Positions 1 through 6,090 of a stretch of DNA of 7,842 nt are shown in pieces. The position numbers and the translations under genes were made by a program. This DNA is from an uncultured Aquincola sp. (lineage in GTDB: Bacteria; Pseudomonadota; Gammaproteobacteria; Burkholderiales; Burkholderiaceae), in NCBI GenBank assembly GCA_937883885.1, contig CAKZXL010000400.1:1-7842 (forward strand). Reading direction: 5' to 3'. The number at the start of each line of letters is the position of its first letter. Within the stretch, counting starts at the first letter, position 1. The notes beneath the pieces are model-generated. The model worked only from the letters and a program-made list of their open reading frames with translations. It ran no database searches and had not been told where the DNA came from.

Positions 1-1
1 G

Positions 2-310
2 GACGAGATGAAGTCGGTGGTGCGCTACGCCCGCCATGCGCTGGACATCGAGGAGGTGCGCGAGCACATCCGCAGCGGCAAGCTGCCCACGCGGCTGGCA
101 CTCACCTGGCAGGGCCGCGTGTCCTTCGTGCTCAGCGACACCGGCCAGGTGCGCAAGATCGCCTTCCTCGACAGTGTGTTCGAAGGCCTGCCCAAGGTGG
201 AAAAGGACGAAGCCTTCGAAGCCGATGCCGCCATCGCCACCGGCGAGCTGCGGCAGCTGATCCCCGACCTGGTGGAGGCCCTGGGCGGGGAGCATGCAAT
301 TTCGGCCTGA
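2..310 (+). CDS. rdgC: Recombination-associated protein RdgC, C-terminal part (5' end outside window)
   Basis: This is the last ~102 codons of RdgC, a ring-forming, nucleoid-associated double-stranded DNA-binding protein known in E. coli to compete with RecA and limit its activity. The reading frame is already open at base 2 (Asp-Glu before the Met at 8), so that Met is internal and not the start. The fragment aligns from memory to the end of the ~303-residue E. coli protein: LALTWQGRVSFVLSDTG corresponds to LALDWQQRIQFVMCDDG, FEADAAIATGEL to FDADFILMTGEL, and the ending LVEALGGE to LIEGLGGE. The gene ends with TGA at 308-310, 69 bases before the uup start. About two thirds of the protein, including the N-terminal domain, lies to the left of the window. 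Family assignment is secure; nothing can be said about its promoter. Confidence 0.93.
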   Translation, partial: DEMKSVVRYARHALDIEEVREHIRSGKLPTRLALTWQGRVSFVLSDTGQVRKIAFLDSVFEGLPKVEKDEAFEADAAIATGELRQLIPDLVEALGGEHAISA

Positions 311-319
311 GCCCGGCGC

Positions 320-347
320 CTGACGCGACCGGCCCGGCAGGTATGCT
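320..347 (+). promoter_or_regulatory. Candidate sigma70-like promoter for uup
   Basis: In the rdgC-uup gap there is CTGACG at 320-325 (4 of 6 matches to TTGACA) and TATGCT at 342-347 (4 of 6 to TATAAT), separated by 16 bases. This would start transcription near base 354 and give a leader of about 26 bases before the ATG at 380. The elements are imperfect and found by eye only, so uup could also be read from the rdgC promoter. Confidence 0.3.
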
Positions 348-379
348 CGCCTGTTGCCCGCCCCCGATTGCCCTGCACC

Positions 380-2281
380 ATGGCCCTGCTGTCACTTTCC
401 AACGCCCATCTGGCCTTCGGCCACGTCCCGCTGCTCGATGGCGCGGGCTTTTCGCTGGAAGCGGGTGAGCGGGTCGCGCTGATCGGCCGCAACGGCGCCG
501 GCAAGTCGTCGCTGCTCAAGGTGCTGGCCGGCCTGGAAAAGCTGGACGACGGCCTGCTGCAGGCGCAGCAGAACGTGCGCCGCTTCTATGTGCCGCAGGA
601 GCCCGACTTCGCGGCCGGTGCCACGGTGTTCGAGGTGGTGAGCGAGGGCGTGGCCGAAGCCAAGGCCTTGCGCGCCCGCTACGAGGCGCATGAGCCCGGC
701 GACGACCTGGACGCGATCCAGACCCGCATCGAGGCGCTGGACGGCTGGAACTGGGAACGCCGGGTGGACGAGACGCTGCAGCGCCTGCACCTGGACCCCG
801 CGGCGGTGGTGGACGCGCTGTCGGGCGGCACCAAGAAGCGCGTGGCCCTGGCCCAGGCGCTGGCCGCCCACCCCGACGTGCTGCTGCTGGACGAGCCCAC
901 CAACCACCTGGACCTGGACGCCATCGTCTGGCTGCAGACGCTGCTCAACGAATGGGGCGGCGCGCTGCTGCTCATCTCGCACGACCGCGCCTTCATCGAC
1001 GCGGTGGCCACCCGCATCGTCGAGCTGGACCGCGGCGTGCTGCGCAGCTACCCGGGCCACTTCAGCGCCTACGAGGCCACCAAGGCCCGCGAGCTGGAAG
1101 ACGAAGCCCTGGCCAATGCCCGCGCCGACAAGCTGCTGGCGCAGGAGGAGGTGTGGGTGCGCAAGGGCGTGGAAGCGCGGCGCACCCGCAGCGTGGGCCG
1201 GGTGCAGCGGCTGCAGGCGCTGCGTGAGCAGCGCGCCCGCCGCCGCGAATCGCTGGGCCAGGTGAAGCTGGAAGTGGATTCGGGCGCGCCCAGCGGCAAG
1301 ATCGTGGCGGAGCTGCGCGACGTCAGCCAGCGCTTCGGCGAGCGCACGCTGATCGACGGCTTCAGTGCCACCATCCTGCGCGGCGACAAGGTGGGCCTGG
1401 TCGGCCCCAACGGCAGCGGCAAGACCACGCTGCTCAAGCTCATCCTCGGCGAGCTGGAACCCACGCAGGGCAGCGTGCGCCGCGGCAGCAACCTGCAGGT
1501 GGCCTACTTCGACCAGATGCGCGCCGGCCTGAACCTGGACGCCACGCTGGCCGACACCATCAGCCCCGGCAGCGAGTGGGTGGAGATCGGCGGCCAGCGC
1601 AAGCATGTGATGAGCTACCTCACCGACTTCCTGTTTTCGCCCGAGCGCGCCAACAGCCCGGTGCGCACGCTCTCGGGCGGGGAACGCAACCGGGTGCAGC
1701 TGGCGCGCCTGTTCGCGTTGCCGGCCAACGTGCTGGTGCTGGACGAACCCACCAACGACCTGGACATCGACACGCTGGAGCTGCTGGAAGAGCTGCTGCA
1801 GTCGTACAGCGGCACCGTGTTCCTGGTCAGCCACGACCGGCGCTTCGTCGACAACGTGGTCACCAGCACCATCGCCTGGGAGGGCGACGCCAGGCCGGGC
1901 CTGTGGCGCGAGTACGAAGGCGGCATCGAAGACTGGCTGCAGCAGCGCAACCGGTCACGTGCGGTGTCGGCGGCCTCGGCGGCTGCAGCGGCTGCGGCCG
2001 CAGTGCCGGCTCCTGCGCCGGTGGCCGCGCCCACCGCCGCCAAGCCGGCGGCGCCGGCCCGCAAGCTCAGCTACAAGGAGCAGCGCGAGTTGGACGCCTT
2101 GCCCGCGAAGATCGAGGCGCTGGAAGCCGAGCAGAAGACGCTGGGCGAGCAGCTGGCCGACCCCGGCATCTACGCCCGCGAAACCCACCAGAAGGTGGCC
2201 GAGCTGCAGGCCCGCTACAGCGCCATCGACGACGAGTTGCTGGCCGCGCTGGAGCGTTGGGAAGCCCTCGGCGCACGCTGA
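380..2281 (+). CDS. uup: ABC-F family ATPase Uup
   Basis: This 633-residue soluble ABC-F ATPase has no membrane segments. The family acts on ribosomes, and Uup in E. coli is also linked to precise transposon excision, tolerance of recombination intermediates and DNA binding through its C-terminal domain. NBD1 carries Walker A GRNGAGKS (36-43), signature LSGGT (147-151), Walker B VLLLDE (167-172) and SHDR (200-203). The inter-domain linker follows, with the Uup-like LAQEEVWVRKGVEARRTR segment. NBD2 carries Walker A GPNGSGKT (342-349), signature LSGGE (431-435), Walker B VLVLDE (451-456) and SHDR (484-487). Both catalytic glutamates (172, 456) are present. An Ala/Pro-rich stretch (about 528-561) leads into a charged coiled-coil-like C-terminal region (about 562-633) beginning KLSYKEQRELDALP, typical of Uup. 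Length matches E. coli Uup (635). A TTG at 368 would add four residues, but ATG at 380 gives the N-terminus MALLSL, like MSLIS of Uup. No clear ribosome binding site is visible. Confidence 0.95.
   Translation: MALLSLSNAHLAFGHVPLLDGAGFSLEAGERVALIGRNGAGKSSLLKVLAGLEKLDDGLLQAQQNVRRFYVPQEPDFAAGATVFEVVSEGVAEAKALRARYEAHEPGDDLDAIQTRIEALDGWNWERRVDETLQRLHLDPAAVVDALSGGTKKRVALAQALAAHPDVLLLDEPTNHLDLDAIVWLQTLLNEWGGALLLISHDRAFIDAVATRIVELDRGVLRSYPGHFSAYEATKARELEDEALANARADKLLAQEEVWVRKGVEARRTRSVGRVQRLQALREQRARRRESLGQVKLEVDSGAPSGKIVAELRDVSQRFGERTLIDGFSATILRGDKVGLVGPNGSGKTTLLKLILGELEPTQGSVRRGSNLQVAYFDQMRAGLNLDATLADTISPGSEWVEIGGQRKHVMSYLTDFLFSPERANSPVRTLSGGERNRVQLARLFALPANVLVLDEPTNDLDIDTLELLEELLQSYSGTVFLVSHDRRFVDNVVTSTIAWEGDARPGLWREYEGGIEDWLQQRNRSRAVSAASAAAAAAAAVPAPAPVAAPTAAKPAAPARKLSYKEQRELDALPAKIEALEAEQKTLGEQLADPGIYARETHQKVAELQARYSAIDDELLAALERWEALGAR
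1961..2063 (+). other. Low-complexity Ala/Pro linker inside uup
   Basis: The DNA encodes about 34 residues made almost only of Ala, Pro, Val and Ser, including a run of eight alanines. It joins the second ATPase domain to the C-terminal coiled-coil domain of Uup. The codons are GCN-rich and imperfectly repetitive. E. coli Uup has a shorter Ala/Lys-rich linker at the same place, so this looks like a lineage-expanded flexible hinge and not an insertion. Confidence 0.7.
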
Positions 2282-2315
2282 GCGTCATGCTGCGCACTGC
2301 AGGCATCATGGCCGC

Positions 2316-2720
2316 ATGAGCAGTTCCTTTCCCCCAGACACCCTCTTCGGCCTGCAGATCCCGCTGGCCGCCACCTTCGGCCTGCAGGGCGAAGCGGTGG
2401 GCGACGACCAGGCGCGCGTGCGCCTGCCTTTCAAGGCCGCGCATGCCAACAGCCGGGGCGATGTGCATGGCGGCGCGCTGTCGGTGCTGTTCGATTGCGG
2501 CCTGGCCGCGGCGGTGCGATCGCATGCGCCCACGCAGTTCGGCGTGGCCACCATCGACCTCAGCATCCACTTCGTGGCCGCCGCCCGTGGCGACGTGGTG
2601 TGCACCGCCCGCTGCGAGCGGCGCGGCCGCTCCATCAGCTTTGCGCGCGGCGAGGCACACGATGCTGAGGGCACCTTGGTGGCGCTGGCCACCGGCAGCT
2701 TCAAGCTGATCGAGCGCTGA
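2316..2720 (+). CDS. PaaI-type hotdog-fold acyl-CoA thioesterase
   Basis: This 134-residue protein fits the single-hotdog PaaI/4HBT thioesterase family, whose members hydrolyse acyl-CoA or aryl-CoA thioesters in the cytoplasm as homotetramers. The diagnostic motif is HGGALSVLFDCGLAAA: His51-Gly52-Gly53 followed nine residues after His51 by Asp60, the same spacing as the HGG...D of E. coli PaaI, where the Asp is catalytic. The C-terminal half has the usual alternating beta strands (VATIDLSIHFVAAARGD, then CTARCERRGRSISFARGEAHD and LVALATGSFKL). The start at 2316 fits the family length; the frame stays open far upstream through uup, but that part is a shadow. It follows the uup stop by 34 bases, so co-transcription is possible, and a hairpin lies just after its TGA. 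No strong ribosome binding site is visible. The substrate cannot be deduced. Confidence 0.87.
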   Translation: MSSSFPPDTLFGLQIPLAATFGLQGEAVGDDQARVRLPFKAAHANSRGDVHGGALSVLFDCGLAAAVRSHAPTQFGVATIDLSIHFVAAARGDVVCTARCERRGRSISFARGEAHDAEGTLVALATGSFKLIER

Positions 2721-2721
2721 T

Positions 2722-2740
2722 CCACCGGCCGTGCCGGTGG
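2722..2740. terminator. Perfect hairpin between convergent genes, candidate bidirectional terminator
   Basis: CCACCGGC (2722-2729), a three-base loop CGT, and GCCGGTGG (2733-2740) form a perfect 8-bp GC-rich stem. It starts two bases after the thioesterase stop and ends 13 bases before the stop of the oppositely oriented gene. No T tract follows on either strand, so it is not a canonical intrinsic terminator; position between converging genes is the main argument. Confidence 0.45.
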
Positions 2741-2753
2741 CTTGGGGGCGAAC

Positions 2754-3485
2754 TCAGCGCCCGCCCGTCGCCGCCGGGTGCGTGCGGCTGACGATCAGCC
2801 CGGCCTGCAGGTACAGCGCATTCAGCAGCCGGGCGGCGCGCACGCGGTCGAAGCCGGGCCATTCGGCCAGGTCGCGCAGGTTGATGGACTGGCGCTGCAG
2901 CCGCTGCACCGCGGCCAGCAGCGTGCCGCTGAGGCCCAGGTTGCGGAGGTCGGTGCCCGGCGAGATGCGGTAGGCCGCCTGGCCGGCGATCTCGGGCAGC
3001 AGCTCGTCGCGGGCGCCGCGCAGCGCCATGTCCCAGGTGAGCTGGGGCAGCGGGTGGTACAGGTGGCGGTCGCCCACCAGCGCGGCCTGCGGATCGCCCG
3101 GCGGCCGCAGCACCGCCGGCTCCACATGCATCACCCGCAGGTCGGACAGCCGGCCGCCCAGCAGCTCTTCCAGCGGCACCGGGCAGTGCGCCAGCTGCTG
3201 CGCCGGAAACACCGTGAGCGGCAGCACCTTCTCGCCGCTTTGCAGGTGCACCGCCAGCGAATGGCCGTGCCGCAGGCTGGCCGCGATGACCACCAGCACG
3301 TCGGCCTGCTGGCCGCTTTGCTCCACCCGCTGCAGGTCCATCATCAACGAAGGGCTGAGCGACGCGGTAAAACCAGGCACGCCTTCGCTGCGCTCGGTGA
3401 GCACAAGCTCGTCGAGGTACCGCTGGAAGTCACTCACCCGCATCAGGTCGGGTGCGCCAAAAGGCAAGGTTGATTCAAAAGTCAC
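2754..3485 (-). CDS. Conserved-looking hypothetical protein of unknown function (243 aa)
   Basis: I do not recognise this protein. It is predicted to be soluble: no signal peptide and no segment hydrophobic enough to be a convincing membrane helix. Around residues 60-95 there is a strand-rich core (ADVLVVIAASLRHGHSLAVHL, KVLPLTVFP). Residues about 105-150 are Pro/Leu-rich (ELLGGRLSDLRVMHVEPAVLRPPG). The last ~70 residues (about 172-235) look like a small helical or winged-helix-like module: a hydrophobic helix, a basic helix (VQRLQRQSINLRDLAEWPGF) and a closing RLLNALYLQAGLIVSRT, which recalls the C-terminal modules of some regulatory proteins; that is inference. The start chosen is GTG at 3485; ATG at 3443 (residue 15) is the alternative, and the frame has a stop upstream at about 3527-3529. 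Neither start has a clear ribosome binding site. It lies 71 bases downstream of the MocR gene on the same strand and converges with the thioesterase. Strand-specific codon bias supports a real gene. Confidence 0.7.
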   Translation of the reverse strand: MTFESTLPFGAPDLMRVSDFQRYLDELVLTERSEGVPGFTASLSPSLMMDLQRVEQSGQQADVLVVIAASLRHGHSLAVHLQSGEKVLPLTVFPAQQLAHCPVPLEELLGGRLSDLRVMHVEPAVLRPPGDPQAALVGDRHLYHPLPQLTWDMALRGARDELLPEIAGQAAYRISPGTDLRNLGLSGTLLAAVQRLQRQSINLRDLAEWPGFDRVRAARLLNALYLQAGLIVSRTHPAATGGR

Positions 3486-3556
3486 GATCCGCGCCGCGCC
3501 AAGGTGGAGGGCATACGCCCGCCCATGTTAAGCGCAGACCGCGCGCCCCGGCGGCC
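3486..3556. other. Gap between the MocR gene and the hypothetical gene
   Basis: This 71-base gap follows the MocR stop on the minus strand. A possible TAACAT (about 3524-3529, minus strand, 4 of 6 to TATAAT) has no matching -35. A 14-codon minus-strand frame (3526 down to 3482) begins with ATG, has a second ATG, and ends with TGA overlapping the GTG start of the hypothetical gene (GTGA). No terminator hairpin is seen, so the two genes may be co-transcribed. Confidence 0.3.
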
Positions 3557-4978
3557 TCAAAGCAATGAACGCAACTGCCTCAGGCTGTCCCACAGCGCGG
3601 CGTTCTGCGCCGTCGCAAAGTTCACCCGCATCAGCGTGGTAGGCCGCGGCACGGCATGGAACAGCGTGCCCGGCGCCAGCAGCCAGCCGCGGTCGAGCAT
3701 GGCCTCGGTCAGGCGCTCGGTGTCCAGGCCCGCATCCACCCAGCCGAACAGGCCCTGCGGCGGCGCCACGAAGCGAAAGCCCGCGTCCTCCGCCAGCCGC
3801 TGCGTGCGGTGGCGCGCGGCCTGCAGCCGCACGATCACCCGCTCGGCATGGCGGCGCAGCGAGCCTTGTTCCAGCGTCACCGCCAGGGCCCGCTCGGGCG
3901 CGGTGGGTGTGCTCAGCATGCCCAGCAGCTTGGTGTCGATCAGCCGGTCCACCATCGCCGGATGGGCGGCGATGCAGCCCACCCGCCAGTTGGGCGTCAG
4001 GATCTTGGAAAAGCCGGTGAGGTAGATGCTGCGCTGCAGGTTGTCCAGTGCCGACAGCCGCGGCACATGGGCCGGCGCCAGGTAGGCATACGTGTCGTCT
4101 TCCACGATGGTGAAGTCGCAGGCTTCGGCCAGCTTCAGCACCTGGTGCGCCGCAGCCAGCGACAGCATGGCGCCGGTGGGGTTGTGCAGCACCGAGACGG
4201 TGATGTACAGCCGCGGCCGATGCGCCTGCGCCAGCGTGCGCAGCACCTCCAGGTCGGGGCCCTGGGCGCCGCGCGGCACCGGCAGCACCCGCAGCCCCAT
4301 GCGCGACAGGCGCGCGAACTCGATCGGCCAGCCCGGCTCGTCCACCAGCACCGCGTCACCGGGCTGGGTGAGCGTGCGGCACACGATGTCCAGCGCATGG
4401 GTGGCGCCCATGGTGGTGAGCAGCTGGGCCGGCGTGGCGGCGATGCCCACGTCGGCCAGCCGCTGCACGAAGGCCGTGCGAAAGCGCAGGTCGCCCGCCG
4501 GCTCGCCGTAGCGCAGCGCGCTGTCGTCGTCGGCCATCGCGCGCCGCATCGCGCCGTTGAGCAGGGGCAGGTCCAGCCAGTCGGGCGGCAGCGTGCCCAT
4601 GCCGGGGCCGGGCGTGCCCACGCCGTGGAACATGCCGCGGATCATCGACGCCGCATCGGTCGGGCGGATGCGCGGTGCATGGGCCGCCGGCGGCGGCAGC
4701 GCGCGGCGGCCCGCCTGCGGCCCGCGCACGAAAAAGCCGCGCTGCGGCCGCGCTTCCACCAGGCCCTGGGCGGCCAGTTGGTCATAAGCCGCCACCACGG
4801 TGCTGGGGCTCACGGTGTGGCGGCGCGCGCATTCGCGCACCGAAGGCAATCGGGCGCCGGGCGCCAGCAGCTGCTGCTCGATGCGCTCGGCGTAGCGCGC
4901 CGCCAGCTGGGCGGCCAGCGTGGCTTCGCCATCGCGCGACAGGGCGTTGGGGGTCAACGGGGGCTCGAGCGGTGGCAT
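3557..4978 (-). CDS. MocR-type transcriptional regulator (GntR winged helix fused to fold-I aminotransferase domain)
   Basis: This 473-residue protein has the MocR (PdxR/GabR-like) architecture. A GntR winged helix-turn-helix spans about residues 20-85, with the typical LPSVRECARRHTVSPSTVVAAYDQLAAQGLVEA pattern split over two recognition helices. After a Pro/Ala-rich linker comes an aspartate-aminotransferase-fold domain (about 120-473). PLP residues are intact: Asn266 in LHNPTG, Asp294 and Tyr297 in EDDTYAY, the Schiff-base Lys325 in GFSKILTP and the carboxylate-binding Arg451 in MRVNFA. Family members bind DNA as head-to-tail dimers, sense an amino acid or vitamin B6 compound through PLP, often repress themselves and activate a divergent operon. 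Here the divergent operon (exporter, racemase, aminotransferase) starts 122 bases away, which makes it the probable target. The ATG at 4978 leaves a proline-rich 15-residue N-terminal tail before the winged helix. Effector unknown; not assigned to PdxR or GabR specifically. Confidence 0.93.
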   Translation of the reverse strand: MPPLEPPLTPNALSRDGEATLAAQLAARYAERIEQQLLAPGARLPSVRECARRHTVSPSTVVAAYDQLAAQGLVEARPQRGFFVRGPQAGRRALPPPAAHAPRIRPTDAASMIRGMFHGVGTPGPGMGTLPPDWLDLPLLNGAMRRAMADDDSALRYGEPAGDLRFRTAFVQRLADVGIAATPAQLLTTMGATHALDIVCRTLTQPGDAVLVDEPGWPIEFARLSRMGLRVLPVPRGAQGPDLEVLRTLAQAHRPRLYITVSVLHNPTGAMLSLAAAHQVLKLAEACDFTIVEDDTYAYLAPAHVPRLSALDNLQRSIYLTGFSKILTPNWRVGCIAAHPAMVDRLIDTKLLGMLSTPTAPERALAVTLEQGSLRRHAERVIVRLQAARHRTQRLAEDAGFRFVAPPQGLFGWVDAGLDTERLTEAMLDRGWLLAPGTLFHAVPRPTTLMRVNFATAQNAALWDSLRQLRSLL

Positions 4979-5008
4979 GCGGCGGGGCTGGCTGTGCTGC
5001 CGCTGGCG

Positions 5009-5057
5009 ACAGTACAGAAGGCAGGTGAGTTTGCTGCAGTGTACTGATACTGTGCTG
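5009..5057. promoter_or_regulatory. Candidate MocR operator boxes in the divergent spacer
   Basis: The spacer between the MocR gene and the exporter gene holds ACAGTACAG (5009-5017), the near-palindrome CAGTGTACTG (5037-5046, CAGT-GT-ACTG) and TACTGTG (5048-5054). Thus CAGTA or its complement TACTG occurs at 5010-5014, 5042-5046 and 5048-5052, the last two as a direct repeat six bases apart. CTGTGCTG also occurs exactly twice, at 4992-4999 and 5050-5057. Repeated half-sites in the shared regulatory region are typical for MocR dimers. The cluster is noticeably less GC-rich than its surroundings. Binding is inferred and not demonstrated. Confidence 0.5.
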
Positions 5058-5068
5058 GTGTGTGCCCC

Positions 5069-5074
5069 TAGACT
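5069..5074 (+). promoter_or_regulatory. Candidate -10 element for the exporter operon
   Basis: TAGACT matches TATAAT at 4 of 6 positions and would start transcription near 5081, about 20 bases before the ATG at 5101. No good -35 hexamer lies 16-18 bases upstream; that place (about 5045-5052) is taken by the TACTG boxes. A weak -35 overlapped by regulator sites would fit an activator-dependent promoter, but this is a visual call only. Confidence 0.25.
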
Positions 5075-5088
5075 GGGCTGCCCACCTT

Positions 5089-5092
5089 GGAG
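5089..5092 (+). promoter_or_regulatory. Ribosome binding site for the exporter gene
   Basis: GGAG ends eight bases before the ATG at 5101. It decides the start against an in-frame GTG at 5062, which has no comparable upstream site and would place 13 unlikely residues before the N-terminus. Confidence 0.6.
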
Positions 5093-5100
5093 CGAATGCG

Positions 5101-6090
5101 ATGAACACTGCCGCCCCCACGCTGCCGGTCACTCCCGCCGCTGCCGCCCACCGCGCCGCCGATACCGCACGCACCGCCGCCGCCGCGCGGCGCGGCTGGT
5201 GGCTGGGCCTGGCCGGTGTGCTGATGTTCTCGCTGAGCATTCCGATGACGCGGCTGGCCGGCGGCGACGTCACGCAGCCGCAGCTGCCGCCCGACTTCGT
5301 GGCCATCGGCCGCGCGGCGGTGGCCGGCCTGCTGTCCGCGCTGTACCTGCTGGCCACCCGCGCGCCGCGGCCGCAGGGCCGGCAATGGGGCCTGCTGGCC
5401 GTCAGCGCCGCCGGCGTGGTGTTCGGCTTTCCGTGGTTCAGCGGTTTTGCGGTGCGCCATGTCGAAGCCATCCATGCCTCGGTGATCAACGGCTTTCTGC
5501 CCCTGGCCACCGCCGTGGTGGCCGCCGTGTGGCTGCGCCAGCGGCCGGCGCCCGCCTTCTGGGGCTGTGCGCTGCTGGGCTGCGCGCTGGTGGTGGCTTT
5601 TGCGGCGGTACAGGGCGGTGGCCGGCTGCAGGCGGCCGATGGCCTGCTGCTGGCCGCGGTGGCGGCGGGCGCTGTGGGCTACGTGGGCGGCGCCCGCCTG
5701 GCCGCCCAGGGCCTGCGTGGCGAACATGTGATCTGCTGGATGCTGGTGCTGTGCCTGCCCATCACGCTGCCCTGGGCCATCGGCATTGCGCTGCAGCAGC
5801 CGGCAGCGCTGGCCGAGGCGCGGCCCGCGGCCTGGGGCGGCTTTGCCTACGTGTCCCTGGTGTCGATGTGGCTGGGCTTTTTCGCCTGGTATCGCGGCCT
5901 GGCGCTGGGCGGTACGCTGCGCGTGAGCCAGGTGCAGCTGGTGCAGCCCTTTGCCTCGATGCTGGTGGCCGTGCCGCTGCTGGGCGAGCGGCTGGACCTC
6001 GTCACCGTGCTGTTCGCGCTGGCCGTCATCGCCACCGTGCTGTTGGGCAAGCGCATGCCCGTCCACCCGCCGCAGGAGCCTGCACGATGA
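5101..6090 (+). CDS. EamA/DMT-family transporter, probable metabolite exporter
   Basis: This 329-residue inner-membrane protein has the ten-helix layout of drug/metabolite transporters, two EamA repeats of five helices. Approximate segments are 33-50, 66-86, 96-116, 123-144, 152-170, 180-199, 210-230, 245-267, 274-294 and 299-316. The second repeat carries the familiar end of EamA proteins: FFAWYRGLALGGTLRVSQVQ, then QPFASMLVAVPLLGERLD and a final LLGKR. The first ~30 residues form an Ala-rich cytoplasmic tail. Several relatives export amino acids or related compounds; the substrate here is unknown. The ATG at 5101 is backed by GGAG at 5089-5092. The gene is divergent from the MocR regulator and its TGA overlaps the racemase ATG (ATGA), so it is the first gene of an operon. 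Its N-terminal coding region begins directly after the presumed operators. Confidence 0.9.
   Translation: MNTAAPTLPVTPAAAAHRAADTARTAAAARRGWWLGLAGVLMFSLSIPMTRLAGGDVTQPQLPPDFVAIGRAAVAGLLSALYLLATRAPRPQGRQWGLLAVSAAGVVFGFPWFSGFAVRHVEAIHASVINGFLPLATAVVAAVWLRQRPAPAFWGCALLGCALVVAFAAVQGGGRLQAADGLLLAAVAAGAVGYVGGARLAAQGLRGEHVICWMLVLCLPITLPWAIGIALQQPAALAEARPAAWGGFAYVSLVSMWLGFFAWYRGLALGGTLRVSQVQLVQPFASMLVAVPLLGERLDLVTVLFALAVIATVLLGKRMPVHPPQEPAR
6074..6078 (+). promoter_or_regulatory. Ribosome binding site for the racemase gene
   Basis: AGGAG lies inside the last codons of the exporter gene, eight bases before the racemase ATG at 6087. Together with the ATGA overlap it supports translational coupling and fixes the racemase start, although the frame is open far upstream. 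Confidence 0.65.

Noticed and set aside
368..379. TTG start of uup
   Set aside because: The four added residues are not family-like, and the ATG at 380 gives an N-terminus matching E. coli Uup.
392..1834. 480-codon open frame on the minus strand opposite uup
   Set aside because: It is a shadow frame of a GC-rich gene: composition dominated by Gln, His, Ala and Arg, no recognisable domain, and it overlaps a gene with secure identity.
2742..3473. 243-codon plus-strand frame mirroring the hypothetical gene
   Set aside because: It is Gln/His/Arg-rich and without hydrophobic core patterning; the minus-strand frame has normal protein composition and structure-like patterns.
3656..5047. 463-codon plus-strand frame opposite the MocR gene
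   Set aside because: It is rich in Arg, His, Gln and Ala, shows no family motif, and lies wholly across the clear MocR coding sequence and its promoter.
5062..5100. Upstream GTG start of the exporter
   Set aside because: It would overlap the candidate -10 element and lacks a ribosome binding site, while ATG 5101 has GGAG at the right distance.
4920..6086. Upstream extension of the racemase frame through the exporter gene
   Set aside because: The frame is open by base composition only. The racemase homology begins exactly at the Met at 6087, which has a good ribosome binding site.
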